Assembly (NCBI RefSeq): GCF_014633365.1
Contig: NC_068345.1
Coordinates: forward strand, 15,508,058-15,572,057
Reading direction: 5' to 3'
Source of the DNA: Diospyros lotus
Taxonomy: Eukaryota > Streptophyta > Magnoliopsida > Ericales > Ebenaceae
Length of the DNA: 64,000 bases
The notes below the pieces were generated by a model. That model saw only the letters and a list, made by a program, of their open reading frames with translations. It ran no database searches and was not told the origin of the DNA. The position numbers and the translations under genes were made by a program. Positions 10,515-22,888 of the stretch are shown here, one piece after another. Position 1 is the first letter of the stretch; the number at the start of each line of letters is the position of its first letter.

Positions 10515-11616
10515 GATGAGTGCATAATTCCATATATTTATTTCCCTTACATATGGTCTCTTGGGTGAGCTTTATGCTTATTGTTTTGATTTATACTTAT
10601 TTTTATGGTTGAGGCAATTTTGGATAGGTTAGAATAAATTGAGCCTTTACTTACAAAATTTCAGCTTTTTAATATTTTGACCTTTCGGAATTCTTGCAGA
10701 TTTTTGAATATGTTAGACTTCACGAACATGAATGAGGTCTTCAGAGATTTTGTATAGGACTTCTTGAGCTTTCTAGAATGGTATTATTTGTCTAAATCCG
10801 AGTTCGTTTGGGCCTCAAACATTGCTTCAAGTTAGGGCCGAAAAGCTAGGCCAAATCCTAATTGGATTAGAATTCTGCACAAACATGGAATCTTTAAAAG
10901 GACATAACTTGATCTTCTGAGGTCCAAATCAAGTGATTCAAAAGCCTAAATTAATATAAACATTCTGAACTACAATTCTTAAGAAGGGGACGAAGCCCTA
11001 AAAGCTCGTTATCCTACCCAAAACGGGATTTTAATTTACGAGAGTCTAGGAGCCCTAATTCCTGGGGTGATTTGGATTCTTTGTTGGGGGATATTTAAAG
11101 TTTTGATCCAAGCTCGAGAGGGGGGATGTCCAGGAAGAAAAAGAGGCATAGAAGCACATCCAAGAGGAGAAAGAAGCATCCTTGTCATTATTTTCTCTTC
11201 TTTTTGTGTTCTTTCTCTCATTATATGTGGCTAAACTTTGGTTTTTCGGTAGAAGAATATTTTGATGCCATGGTGAAGAACACTGTGAGATCTTTTTGAG
11301 TTTATTTGCAATATGATTTTATCTTGAATATTCATGTATCTTCTGATTTTAATGTTTATGATTGTGTGTTTTGATTGCATAGACGGCCGCTATTCAATTC
11401 TATCGAATCCTTACCGATGGCCATGTGTATAGGGCTCTCTCGACCGAAAAGATCCTTGGAGGTGAGTGTGAGCAGGGGCTTAGATGGGGGTGTTTTGTTA
11501 GATTTGTTTAGCTGATGCTATGGTATGTATGTAAGAGCCCCTGTGATGTGTAATTTTAATCAATTTGCTTCTGCTGATGTAAATAAAAACTGAGGTTTAA
11601 AATCTGGGTCGTTACA
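10515..11616. mobile_element. LTR-like sequence, probably two fragments
   Basis: The left part begins TGATGAGTGCATAATT and resembles long LTRs of Tat/Athila-type gypsy elements. The right part (from ~11395) ends GGGTCGTTACA, like the gypsy-type solo LTRs in this window. No matching target duplication was found, so deletion or composite structure is likely. The short open frames look accidental. Confidence 0.4.
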
Positions 11617-11860
11617 TTGGCAACCACTAAAAACACATTATTTGTGACGGCCAGCATCGATGGCCACTAAAAGTATATTATCTGTGATGGCTAGATGCGA
11701 CAACCACTAAAAGATGACTATTTGTGACGGCCAAAACTGGCGGCCACTAAAGGTGAATTATTTGTGACCATCATGGCAGCCACTAAAAGCTTTTATCATA
11801 ACTTTAATTTCAATATACTTATTTGTGACGGCTAGCTCTGGCAGTCACTAAAAATGAATT
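11617..11860. repeat. left subterminal repeats of CACTA-1
   Basis: Repeats of TTATTTGTGACGGCCA and GGCGGCCACTAAAAG type, matching those at 38665-39650. In En/Spm elements such repeats bind the TNPA-like protein. Confidence 0.85.
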
Positions 11861-12270
11861 ATTAATATACAATGTCTTAATATAAAATGTCACATAAAGT
11901 ATAAAATATAATTAATAATTAATAAAAAATATTTTCATTCTTAATAAGATTCTTCTTTCAATATTCTTAAAAAGAATATTTTTTATTTCAATAAAATTTT
12001 ATACTTTTATAATTAATAATTAATAATATACTTATTCTTAAAAAATATACTTTTATATTCTTTTAAAATATAAAATATAATTAATAATTAAAAAAAGTAT
12101 GTTTTTATTTTAATTTATTTTTATTTCACTCTTCTTTTAATGTTTCTTAAAAATTATAAAATTTACAAAAAAAAAGAGATTATTTTTCTTTTCCTTCAAA
12201 ATATAAACAAAAGTTTAAAAAATATCTAAAATTTACAAAAAGAGAAAAAGATATTTTATTTATTTATTTT
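11861..12270. other. AT-rich CACTA-1 interior, no gene
   Basis: Runs of A/T with TTCTTAAAAAGTATATTTTT-type words, alignable to 39655-40080. No coding potential. Confidence 0.6.
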
Positions 12271-12513
12271 TGTAACGGACTGCTTCCCGGAGTCTTCCTG
12301 TGCACAAAAAGGATCCGTGAGAGGGTCATTACTTAAATGATATCGAACAATAACACAAACTAAAATCCACACACAACCCATTTCTTTAGAAATCATAACT
12401 TTTTACATCTCATAACATTTCATAATCATTCTTACATAAGTATTCACCCCGTGAGCCTACCAGGCTTACATAATACACATACATCTCAATACCATAAAAG
12501 TTTTACCCTAACC

Positions 12514-14566
12514 TGTAATACCCGAGATTTTTATTTCTTTTCTTTCTCAGTTCAAATATGTAATATCCAAGAACTTTAAATTGTGATGTGTACCAAGGAT
12601 CTTTGAGTTCAGATATACGAAGAAATGAGACATTTGCAAGGGGTTACGAAAGTCCTAAGACAAAAATTTAGTTTTTGAACTAGTGGCAAAATCGTAATTA
12701 CTAAGTCCGAGTAAAAGTGTAATTTTTGAAAAAACTTGGGCACATGTGTAATATTGATAAACTAACCAAAAATATCAAGGATTATCCAATCAACACCTTC
12801 CAAGTGTTCTTGTGAGGTGGAAGCATCCTATTGGGTGTTTGAGGATAAGATCATCGATGACGTGGCACAAATCTATTGGTTCGGATTTCAAATAAGTCTT
12901 AAATTCTACTTTGGATCCCAAAACTTATTTAAATGTAGTTTAAGACACATGTCAAGATTTGATTTGGGCATTATGGTAAACTTTCATTGGCCTCACATGG
13001 GAGTAATGATTATAGGACACATGGCACCATTTGGAGGAAAACACATGAAAGTAATGATTATGGACACATGGCATCATTTGAATGGAAGCACATGGATAAG
13101 TCTTCTCCAAGCCTTTACTTAACCTCCAAGTTTGGGACACATGGCACCATTTGGGTGGTAACACATGAAAGTAATGATGGATCCCAAATAATTAAGGTGA
13201 CACATGACATGCTATGATTTGATGGATAATTCTATAAATAGGATTGAAATCTAACTTCCCAAGCCATTTCAAAATTTGTGAGCCAAATCCATGCCACTTT
13301 GAGAGAAATTTTAGAGAGAAATAATATTTTGATTGTGAGGGGAAATTTCTGTAAAAAGAAGGAGAGGAAGTTGGTGAAAATCAAGGGAGAAAGCAAAGGA
13401 AAGGCAAAGGCTTAATAGAAAGTGGATAGCAGCAAAGAACTGCTGTAACAGTCAACAACTTGGAGAGTTAAGTCTGATTTCTTTCCATAATCGTATAGAG
13501 GACTGAAATAAGAGTCCGTAGGTTCAAACGGAAGTCGATTCGGAGTTAAAATGAGGGAGATATGACAAAAATACGAAAGGGTGTCGAATCTGCCTCCAAT
13601 GCGTGCAAATACGCGCCACCTCTTCTTGGGTCGCGTGAGGGCTCGTGGAAATAATTTTTCCATGAGATTTCATATATCAACTCCTTATTTAATTACCTAC
13701 AATCCCATGTAAGATTATGTGAGGTTTAGTTCACGAAAATACGTATTTTGTCTGTAGAGAAACAAACTTGGTAAGGTGTGAAGCCTTAAGCATTCGAATC
13801 TCATCCCACCAGGTTGAGGTAAGTATATTATGAACTATTTATGATGTTTAAGCATGCCCATAAATTATGTTATGTGGTCCATCGTGTTATGTTATCTTCA
13901 TGCAAATTTTGGGACCAGAGCTCAGTAGCGCTACGCACGAGGGTTCTTACCCCTGCAAGTTGGTGGAACCTCTCGTGTCTCCATATGATATGTTATGTTA
14001 TGTCATGACTTGGTTAATTACATATGATGGTTCTCTTGTACTTACTGAGATGCGCATGAATCTCATCCCATATTTTTCCCCCCAGGTGATAGCGAATAAG
14101 GCGATTGGAGAACGGACGTGGAACGTGGTGGCTTCTTTAAAAGGGATTTATGTGAATCTAAAACTAGTTTTTCTTTCCTTATCGAAAGAAGTTTTTCAAA
14201 GTTAAAAACTAGATGTTATGAGAAAGCTTGTTTAAAAGACTATTTTTTTTTGTGGTTTATGTTACGATTTCTATCTGGTCAAATTTGGATATCCTTATCG
14301 TTCCTTTATGAATGAAAAACCCTGCTTCCTTTGACATTAAATTCCAACTTTGTACTCAATTGAAGCCATGAGACTATAAGGGTGTTTATTTTTGGAATTT
14401 TCATCTAAGATTCTCAAACAAGGTTATATATGTACCTATACCTCTTATTCTTCAAAAAGTATAAGAGTTATTTTCATCACATAAATATGTACATATATAT
14501 ATATATATAAAGAAATATGATCGCCTGCCCTATGTTTTTATGTTCATGCAAGTTAGGGGTGTCACA
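12514..14566 (+). mobile_element. solo gypsy-type LTR nested in another LTR
   Basis: Starts TGTAATACCCGAG and ends GGGGTGTCACA (2053 bp). Flanks TAACC/TGACC give a 5-bp duplication with one change. A diverged ~100-bp repeat around ACACATGGCACCATTTGG recurs at ~12995-13160. It lies inside the LTR at 12271-16999 and is therefore younger. Confidence 0.8.
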
Positions 14567-14964
14567 TGACCGATCACAACAACACCTAGGATCTAGTTTT
14601 GGGAGAGCTATGCACTTGCTACTATGACTGAGAGATCTGGACCCAACCCCGCTAAGCATACCTGGTATCTCAGATGGTTCCCCTACCTGGAATGATGGAA
14701 AGCAAACGTGAGTCATAAGACTCAGCAAGCTCACGAAAGAAAGGCTGTCGGCTAAGGATAAAACTCTTCTCCAATTCCCCATGCAATTCATGCCAGTGCA
14801 ACGACACACCATGCCATGCTCATTACATGCTTTAATTCCAAATGCATAACCACAAAGTCACTGCACATACATGGTCCTTAGGGCCCACGTACAACACACA
14901 CTAGAGCCTAAGTCCAACATACAAACCTGTTAGTAATCCCATATAGGATACTTTGTCATTATTC

Positions 14965-15168
14965 CACTGTGGGTCGTATCTCACTTCCCATAATCGCTCA
15001 CATTGTGGGTCGTATCCCACTTCCCCATAATCACTCGCACTGTGGGTCATATCCCACTTTCCCATAATCACTCATACTGTGGGTCATATCCCACTTAATC
15101 ACTCACATTGTGGGTTGTATCCCACTTACCCATAATCACTCATACTGTGGGTCGTATCCCACTTACCA
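14965..15168. repeat. ~36-bp minisatellite, six units with inner inverted repeat
   Basis: Units of the form CACTGTGGGTCGTATCCCAC plus TTCCCCATAATCACTC. Each contains GTGGG-N6-CCCAC, able to form a small hairpin. Unit lengths vary slightly; one unit is shortened. Confidence 0.85.
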
Positions 15169-18100
15169 TATGGGCCATTGCCACGGCCTAAGTTCCATGG
15201 TGGGAGCTACCCATCCCCATCACTTATAGCCACACATCCTTACCATGCAATGCAACAAATAGGAAATGCATTGGCTTTTGTAGCATAAACGTGATGACAA
15301 GGCCGTCATAAACCAAGCATCAAACCATACTACACCCATATAGGAATTCACACATACGATATGGTCTAAATGCACCGGCTCACCTAGAGTACCCAAGTTG
15401 GCACTTAGACCGACCGGGTCATGCAAATGCTCACACATCCCTTCACACATAATGCATGTCTCACCAGTGAATGCAACCCAACCCCATGCAACACACACAT
15501 CATGATATGCACAAAGTCAAGGCGGGAATCTAGTAGTACTAGCTCTTCTGGCCTATTTAGCGCTTATTGTAACAACCAATGACTGGTGCCCATACATCTA
15601 GCCATCAACTGCCACGACCTAGGGTCGACAGTCAGTGGCTTTGTACCCCATACCCTTAAGACACACTCTTAGATGACATTAACTTATCCAAACTACACTT
15701 TTCATTTCATAAGCATTCACCATAACTCTTCACGCTACTGACAATACAGACACCGTTGTATCATTCGCGTTCTCATTTCTTCTCATACACAGGAACTCGT
15801 CTCCACATTCATAATAAATTATTAATATAACCCCATAATCTTGACCATGGCCACTTTCTAAGAACCTAGCCCCAATGGGTTCGGCATCATTCCCAAGGAA
15901 AGCGGAGCGATGCAAAGCTTCGTGTCGGTCGGAATGAAAGACACTAAGATATCATTGCTTAACTCATTCCATTAATAATAACCTCATTAATAAAATATAA
16001 ATCATAGGGTGGTTACCACGCATATTATTGTTATTAATACGTGGAACTGAGTCATAGTGAGGGAGGGAATAGAATACAAAAAATCATGAAAACTTTCACA
16101 AGAAATTAAGAACGTAAGAAGAGGGGTAGGAGCTTGCCTGATAGTAGCTGGTTTCGACATTTTCTGTTTGCACACCCAATAAATAATACACATTACTGAT
16201 AACATAATTTTTACCCAAAATTTCTAAAATCAAGTAAAAAATTAAGTTCTAATCGAGTAGTATTTTTAGTAAGTTTTTCTCACTTACCCGATCACTTGAA
16301 ATCTTGATAAAACCCAATTTTTCCTTCAAATTTCTGCATTTCCCCTCCCCCCCCTTTTAAACTGCTGGCGCACCCACTTCCTCCCTCCAATATTTCCTCC
16401 TGTTTCCTCCCCCGAAAATGGCCAAAATCGGCCATTTAAATAGGCTAAGCGAGCCTTGGCCACCAAGCAAAAATGAAGGGACCAGCGCGCGCCACATAGT
16501 GCGGGGCTAGTCGCACTGGGCGTGTTAAAGGTGCCCCTAAACCGCGCCATTTTGGCACCCGCCTGCTGGGAAAAATTCCTACCTTTTCTCCTCTACCCTA
16601 GCCACGCTTCAATCCTCTGACCTGTCGCACGCCCCTCCTCGCATGCGAACGCCCACGCTGCCTCTCGCCCTCGTTATATATATGCGCGTAATTAAATTTA
16701 AAGTGATTCACGCCCTTCTTTCCAGAATTACACCAATGCCCTAGCTTTTTCAAAGACCACCACTTACACCTCCCCACATTATAAAAACTGTCTATTTCAC
16801 TTATACCACAACCTTTCAGAAATCAACCAAATTTAATTTAATTTTCACATTTATTATTATTATCCTTGCTATTAGTATTAGTTCCATTATTATTATTATT
16901 ATTAAACGAAACGAATTGGTGCTTATATTACTTACACTTCGAAACTTAACGCGTAGGGATTAATGCTAAAATAGCTGGACCCATTATCGGGTCATTACAA
17001 TTTTTCCTTCAAAATATAAATAAAAGTTAAAGAAAATAAAATTTAAAAAATGGTAAATCTGATCTCTCTCCGTATACATTTGCCCTTTCATCTCTCTCGC
17101 CTCCTTATTCATTTCTCTCCATCTTCCTCTCTCATCTTGCCTTCACTACCTCCACCCCATCGCCTACACCTCCTGACTGCCGCAACCCTCTCCTTCTCTT
17201 TTTTCGTATTTGGCTCTGGCTCCGGCTCCGGCTCCGTTGTAACCTCCTTGTTGCCTTAACGTTGTTGCTATCACCGCCGCCTCTACTACCTCAACGCCAC
17301 TGCTGTCACCTCTACTGCCTTAATGCCACCACTATCTCCATCTCCATCACGGCCTCTAGCTCTCGCAGGTCTCTCTCTACTTTTGTTGCAATAGAGAACA
17401 TATTTTGTTTTTGATGCTTACTTTTACTTCTTATCCATGGATTAATCTTTGGTTTTTTGCTTCATCGTATCAATACTTCACTGTAAAAGGCATTTTGAGT
17501 TCGTGTGAAAGGGGTTTCTGCTTCGCCCTTCCCCACACACCTGTTCGATTAATCTAACCCTAAATCCCTTTCACACCCCAATCAATTAATTAGTCTCTCC
17601 TTATATATAAGTAGCGTCCTTTTTGTTGCTTCTCAAATGGTTGCTCCAAGGTCTCCAATGGCTGTCTCCTTTGAATTTCTGGACAAAATGCACAACAATT
17701 CTTCCATTTCTGTATTTAGGCATTATGCTCTTTGCTTTTATGTATATATGCTCAAACATGCCCATATGACTAACTCATAATCCTCTTTCTATCAACTCAT
17801 ATTTAAATTTTGGCATCCTTTTATATCAATATTTCTCTATTAAGGATAAAGCATAGAGTATTTAATGTGGTTTGACCTCAATGCCTATATCCACTAAACA
17901 AAATCAAACAGAAAATAGAAAAACTTAAATACCTTTCCCATCCTCACTGACTTCAAATAATTGGTCATTCACACCTTAGAAACTCTGGTTATTGTATTGT
18001 GGGACACACTTGGGATACACAAATCACATTAACCTAGTTACATCATCTCTACTAAACTAAGCCCCAAGGATATGTAGGTCCTTCAACCTTCTATTAGTTG

Positions 18101-18386
18101 CTGGAGGTGAGTGATCAAGGAAATACTAGACTAATCCACATGGTAATAAAGAAAGCTACTGTGGAATTGATTGGCCTTCCCATATCAAGCTTTAATTCCA
18201 TTTTGTGGGGATTTAGAAGGTCTCATGTTTTATCATAAAAGATGGATGGAAGTTAGATGCGATGTTGCTTTTTGTTGGCAGTTTATGTCAGTACTGTTTT
18301 CTTGTTCCACTTTGATTCACATTTTCAAGTTACAAAGGCACAACACATCATACAAGTCATGTTTAGTTATGATTCTCATGTTTGTT

Positions 18387-18405
18387 GGGGGGGGGGGGGG
18401 GGGAT
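18387..18405. repeat. poly-G run
   Basis: About 18 consecutive G; the length is prone to sequencing error. Confidence 0.7.
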
Positions 18406-18837
18406 TGGCGTTTTGTTGATATCTATAGTTTCCCTTTAAACATAATCATTAGAAAATTTTCAGAATTGTGTCCACGACAAAATTCAAAGAGATAGTTCTG
18501 TAAGAAGAAAGAACTACTAGATGGGTGCTCATGAATCAGGTTGAAATGTTACTTTCTTACCTAGATCAACACAATGAACATTGAAAATCATTAATAAACA
18601 CTATCATATTGCAATTTACAGAAATCTATTTATATAAATAATTTTTAACTCAATAGAGAATTACCTAAGGTATATATTTTCATGTGAAAATTTGTGCAAA
18701 AATAGTCAATTCATCCCGGGGGTGGATAAACATGTTTTGTAGTTGCAAGTTTAAAAAAAAATCATTTGAGGTATTTTAATTATTTAAACACCATCCCTCA
18801 ATGTTGAATTTTTTATGCCTAAAAAGCCTTCAAAATT

Positions 18838-18838
18838 A

Positions 18839-18872
<34 letters not shown>
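18838..18872. repeat. (TTA)n microsatellite
   Basis: About eleven TTA units in CACTA-1 noncoding DNA. Confidence 0.9.
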
Positions 18873-19971
18873 TTTTACCTACAAATCTGCCAAACACTTT
18901 TTGCTATGTTTAGGAAGTATATTGACTATTTTTATGTAACTATCCTCTAAAATCTAAACCTTAGATAGGTATTTATTAAGTTAGAAATTATTTGGGTAAA
19001 TTTCTCTAAGGTTAGTAGTAAGTGTAACAGTAAATTTCTTAAGTACTGAATGTTGGCTACCTAATATAACCACCATTTATCTAAGATTGGGATTCACCAT
19101 AAGAAGGAGAAACACCTTCAGCTTCAAGTGAATTACTCAATCACAATGATAGCCTAACCAAAAAGAAAAAGAAAACCATTGTTGGTCCAACATTGAAGTA
19201 GTCCTTTGACTTACAACAAAAAGTGTTGCTGTATAATTTCTTAATTTGTGGTTAGTGAAATATGGAGACTGTCCAATTCTAGGTATATGGCTAAGGTGAG
19301 TCATACATTGGTTCTTTATGGCTAAGGTGTTCGTAGCTCCTTGCCATAAGTTATGTATCCTTTCTTTTATCAAGTATCCATGCTGCAGAACTTTTGGTGG
19401 GAAAGTTTAATGTAATTAAAGAAATTTTTATGAATTTATATTCATACATGTGGGACTTGGGTTATATATGATGTTGCTTATTGGCCAGGTTTATATTATA
19501 TTGAGTTATTGAGTATACTCTACAGAATCCCCTATCCCGTTTCATCTTTCCTCTCTTCCCCTCCCCTGTTTTCCTTCGTTTCTTCCACCCCAATTCCCCT
19601 GCATAATTTCAACATTGTGGGGACTCCATTTCGCTACAGCTTTAGCTACATGGATCTGAAATTCAAAGATTAATTTTTTACATTGGTAATGTAGAGGCTA
19701 ATTTCAGTCTAACAGTTTTGTGCATATGTGGATGTACGTGTGTCTGCTTGTTTTTATTTGTTATATGAAAATTTGTCTTGGGAAAGATAGTCAAATAAAT
19801 GTTGATGGACTTAATTTTGCTGAAACAGGATAACTTAATTTCAAGAAAAACTCTTATTATTATAAGCTTTGGGGCTACTAATATTGTCATCCTTCTTATT
19901 TCCCTTACAGTGTTGGTTTGTTTTCAAATTGTTGCGTTATTTGAGATTGTATTTGCATCATAAGAGGTATG

Positions 19972-20018
19972 TATCCCGTGAGTGATGGAGATTTTATCAC
20001 TCCCTTCGGGTGGTGGGA
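19972..20018 (+). promoter_or_regulatory. hairpin unit 1 of CACTA-1 (cut by LTR B)
   Basis: GAGTGAT...ATCACTC forms a perfect 7-bp stem, followed by TCCCTTCGGGTGGTGGGA. The second half of the unit (GATCATCTTAATTTATAGG) lies at 22655 onward, after LTR B. It matches 45545-45625 of CACTA-2. Confidence 0.7.
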
Positions 20019-20751
20019 TGTAATGACTCGTCAGAGGGCCCAGTATTTATTTAAGAATTATTTAATTAATTGTTGAAGTATTTGATTAAGAGATTTTGCT
20101 AATTAATTATTTAATGTGGCAATTTAGAGATTTTGAAGAAAAAGAATAACATTTAATTCTATTTAATTTTGGAGTTAAAGGAATTTGCTAAGGTGGCAAT
20201 TTAGATTTCTAATTGAGAGAATAGTAATTAAATAGCATTTAAATGGCATTTATTTTATGAAAATTAAATGCAAGGGCATGAAGGTAATTTTGGAATTTTA
20301 TTATTATTTGAGAGTTTTTATAATAATTTTTGTATTATTATTAATTAAGTGAGATTATGTATTTAAAGGAGAATGAGAATCCATGTATGAGATGGATTTG
20401 GATTGAGAGTCTCCTAGTTAGATTTGGAGAAGAAATCCAAGTTGTAGAAGAAGTGTGATCTAGGGCTTTATGTCTATATATAGAACCCATTAGCTTAGCT
20501 TTTCTTCATGCCGTGTGAAGAACAAAGAGGCCAAGAGATAGCAGAAATTTGCTAGAGTCTTCATGATCGCTCTAGGGTTCGATCAGAGAGTTCTATCAGG
20601 CAAGTATTCTTCCTGTAATCCCTTCCATTACAGGTTCATATCAGTTTTTATTTCAGATTATTTTAATTCTTCGTTGTAGTTTTCAGATTTATATTAGTAA
20701 GCAGAGACGTATATATATATATATATGCGTATAACAGTGAAGTTATGAGCA

Positions 20752-21062
20752 AGTTCCATTAATCCTTATCCATTTTGGATTTCAAGTTCCATTAGTCCTT
20801 ATCCATTTTAGATTGCAAGTTCCATTAATCCTTATCCATTTTGGATTGCAAGTTCTATTAATCCTCATCCATTTTGGATTTCAAGTTCCATTAATCCTTA
20901 TCCATTTTGGATTGCAAGTTCTATTAATCCTTATCCATTTTGGATTGCAAGTTCTATTACTCCTTATCCATTTTGGATTGCAAGTTCTATTAATCCTTAT
21001 CCATTTTGGGTTACAAGTTTTATTACTCCTTCTCTATTTTCGATTGTGAGTTTTATTCCTCA
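20752..21062. repeat. 33-bp tandem repeat, about nine units, in LTR B
   Basis: Unit CAAGTTCTATTAATCCTTAT plus CCATTTTGGATTG. The last units are diverged. Because 33 is a multiple of 3, an open frame of 11-residue repeats appears at 20813-21049; this is a by-product, not a gene. Confidence 0.92.
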
Positions 21063-21267
21063 TTTTATTTCTTTTAGAGGCAATTTCTCATATATGCCTG
21101 ATCTTTATAGCGATTAAATCAAATATTATCTTTGAATCATCCTTAAAGTTGTTTCACATCGATTGGGATTCGTTTTTCCAAGATTTTATTCAGAATGGTG
21201 CAGAATCATTAAGTTTTGTTTCAGATTTCAGTCTTTGTTAGCGCTCATGTTCATCAAATTTAATTGT

Positions 21268-21640
21268 AGATATCCGAATGGGTCTTCCCATATCCGGATG
21301 AGTTCCAAGTTCCTTGCGTATGATATCCGTATGGTTTTTCGCACATCTGGATATCTCATATCCGGATGCCCTTTCTTCTATCCGGATAGGTTTAGCATAT
21401 CCAGATGCCTCCTTTCATATCCGGATACCTCTCTCCAAAATTAAATTTTATATTCAAATAAGTCTCCTGATATATATATCCGAGTGCCTTGTGAGATATC
21501 CGGATGTCTTAGTTTCTATCCGAATATATCCCAACATATCTAAATAGTTTCTTATGCCAGCATATCCGGATGAGCCTTCTTTCTATTCGGATGTCTTTCC
21601 TCATATCCGGATATCCTCCCTAATATCCGGAAGGTTTTTC
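21268..21640. repeat. array of ATATCCGGATG palindromes in LTR B
   Basis: More than a dozen copies of ATATCCGGAT(A/G) or one-base variants, irregularly spaced by ~15-40 bases. Same position and layout as the CATTCGAATG array of LTR A, but with the core TCCGGA in place of TTCGAA. Confidence 0.88.
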
Positions 21641-22714
21641 CAGAAATCCAAGTGAACTTCCAGTGATGTTTTAATTCAAGTTTTATTCAAATAAGATATT
21701 CAATACCTCCAAATATTGATGCCAGAATATAACAAGTTAATCATGCCCATACCATAATACATAATTCATAGAATCTTTGTATTCCAATATATTGAAGATG
21801 AGATTACATGTTTAGTGTTTATTATGGCATGTTCAACATTATTTTATGAGATTATGTGCATACATTTTGGCATGAGCATTGAGCATGACTTTATATGGAG
21901 CACTATATATCGTGTGCCAGCATTTATATGAGCATTGCATTATGCGCGCCAGGCGGCTTAGTCCACAGAGATCCTACCAGTATCAGTTTCAGTTACAACT
22001 CAGTTTATGAGTTGCTCGCCTAGTGATGACCAGGGGGCTAGGGGCATATTGCCCACAGTATGTGCTTATAGTTTTTATGTATGTAGGATTCAGATCAGAC
22101 ATGTATGTATTATCAGATTATGTGGGCCTATGAGCCAAAGTTGCATACCTGCATTTAGTTTACAGTTTATGTGCATTACATTTTTATGAATGCAAACAGA
22201 CAGTGATTATACAGTACAAGTTCAGCAAGTTATTTATCAATATCAATATTCTTCGATTCAGCTTTAGTTATTCTTTCCAGCTTATTACTTGCTGAGCTTT
22301 GTAGCTCACCTTGTACTCTTCACCCCTTCAGGTTCTAGCGGGAGAGTACCAAATATGGGGCCTAGCAGCAGTGGTCTATAGTGTGTGTACGTGGAGCCAC
22401 TCAAGATAAAATATGTCTGAGAGTCTGTTGAGTTTTATAGTGTTTTGTCAGTTTAGATCTATTTTATATTTCAGTTGAGGGATAGTCCCTTAGTCAGAGT
22501 TTATGCTTTTCAGTTTGTAATGACTCAGAGTTTTATTCCAGTTGACTGAGATGTTCAGTTATGGTATCAGATTTCAGTTTATTAGTTAGTTTATTTTATT
22601 TTCCTCGTAGCACCTCTTCTCGGGCAGTTTTAGGAGAGGGGGTGTTACATGGGAGATCATCTTAATTTATAGGTATGGAATAGTGAATATATATATGTAC
22701 ATTGACATTGTGTA

Positions 22715-22790
22715 TGTACATACCCCGTGAGTGATGGGGATTTTATCACTCCCTCCGGGTTGTGAGAGTTCACCCTAATTTATGTGTTAT
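22715..22790 (+). promoter_or_regulatory. hairpin unit 2 of CACTA-1
   Basis: GTATGTACATACCCCGTGAG, then GAGTGATGGGGATTTTATCACTC (7-bp stem) and TCCGGGTTGTGAGAGTTCACCC. It is the second member of the duplicated unit, ~100 bp before the transposase ATG; compare 45663-45735. Confidence 0.7.
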
Positions 22791-22888
22791 CCATTATGTT
22801 TAGATTGTCTAATGGATGTTTAACAACTTTGTTAGTTTTTTGAATAGGAATATTAATTTTTTATTAATATTAATTTTTAATTAGTGTG

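Larger units (their letters stand above)
12271..16999 (-). mobile_element. solo gypsy-type LTR, itself interrupted
   Basis: On the minus strand it begins TGTAATGACCCGATAATGGG and ends GCAGTCCGTTACA. Target duplication ATTTT/ATTTT is perfect (12266-12270 and 17000-17004), and the site is unoccupied in CACTA-2. After removing the inner LTR (12514-14566 plus 5 bp) it measures ~2.67 kb. It shares the CTTGCTGAGTCTTATGACTC-type segment with LTRs A-C. No coding region; short frames such as 15220-15498 (minus) are not supported. Confidence 0.85.
17000..20018 (+). other. CACTA-1 leader and 5' noncoding region
   Basis: 17050-17400 is a C/T-rich segment (TCTCTCTCGCCTCC, then GCCTCTACTACCTCAACGCC) alignable to 40185-40500 of CACTA-2, including a splice-donor-like CTCGCAGGTCT. 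The rest is AT-rich; CCCTTACAGTG near 19903 looks like a splice acceptor, also kept in CACTA-2. It is probably the transposase 5' UTR with introns. The 69-residue frame at 17050-17259 is not conserved as protein between copies. Confidence 0.55.
20019..22649 (+). mobile_element. solo gypsy-type LTR B, inserted in CACTA-1
   Basis: 2631 bp from TGTAATGACTCGTCAGAGGG to AGGGGGTGTTACA. Perfect target duplication TGGGA (20014-20018 and 22650-22654). The equivalent empty site is visible in CACTA-2 at ~45595-45605 (GGTGGTGGGAGATCACCC). Homologous to LTRs A and C, but no 5S-like module is recognisable at the matching place (~21700-21800). No coding region. Confidence 0.93.

Noticed and set aside
10182..11630. 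Direct repeat TTGGCAACCAC at both ends as target duplication of the 10515-11616 LTR
   Set aside because: The left copy lies ~325 bases before the LTR-like start, so it is probably a coincidence.
15220..15498. 92-codon minus-strand open frame
   Set aside because: It lies inside a solo LTR and resembles no protein; similar frames do not recur in other copies.
18171..18439. Overlapping open frames around the poly-G run
   Set aside because: They sit in CACTA-1 noncoding DNA and depend on the length of a homopolymer.
20813..21049. Open frame of 11-residue hydrophobic repeats
   Set aside because: It arises from a 33-bp tandem repeat inside a solo LTR; no start context or family support.
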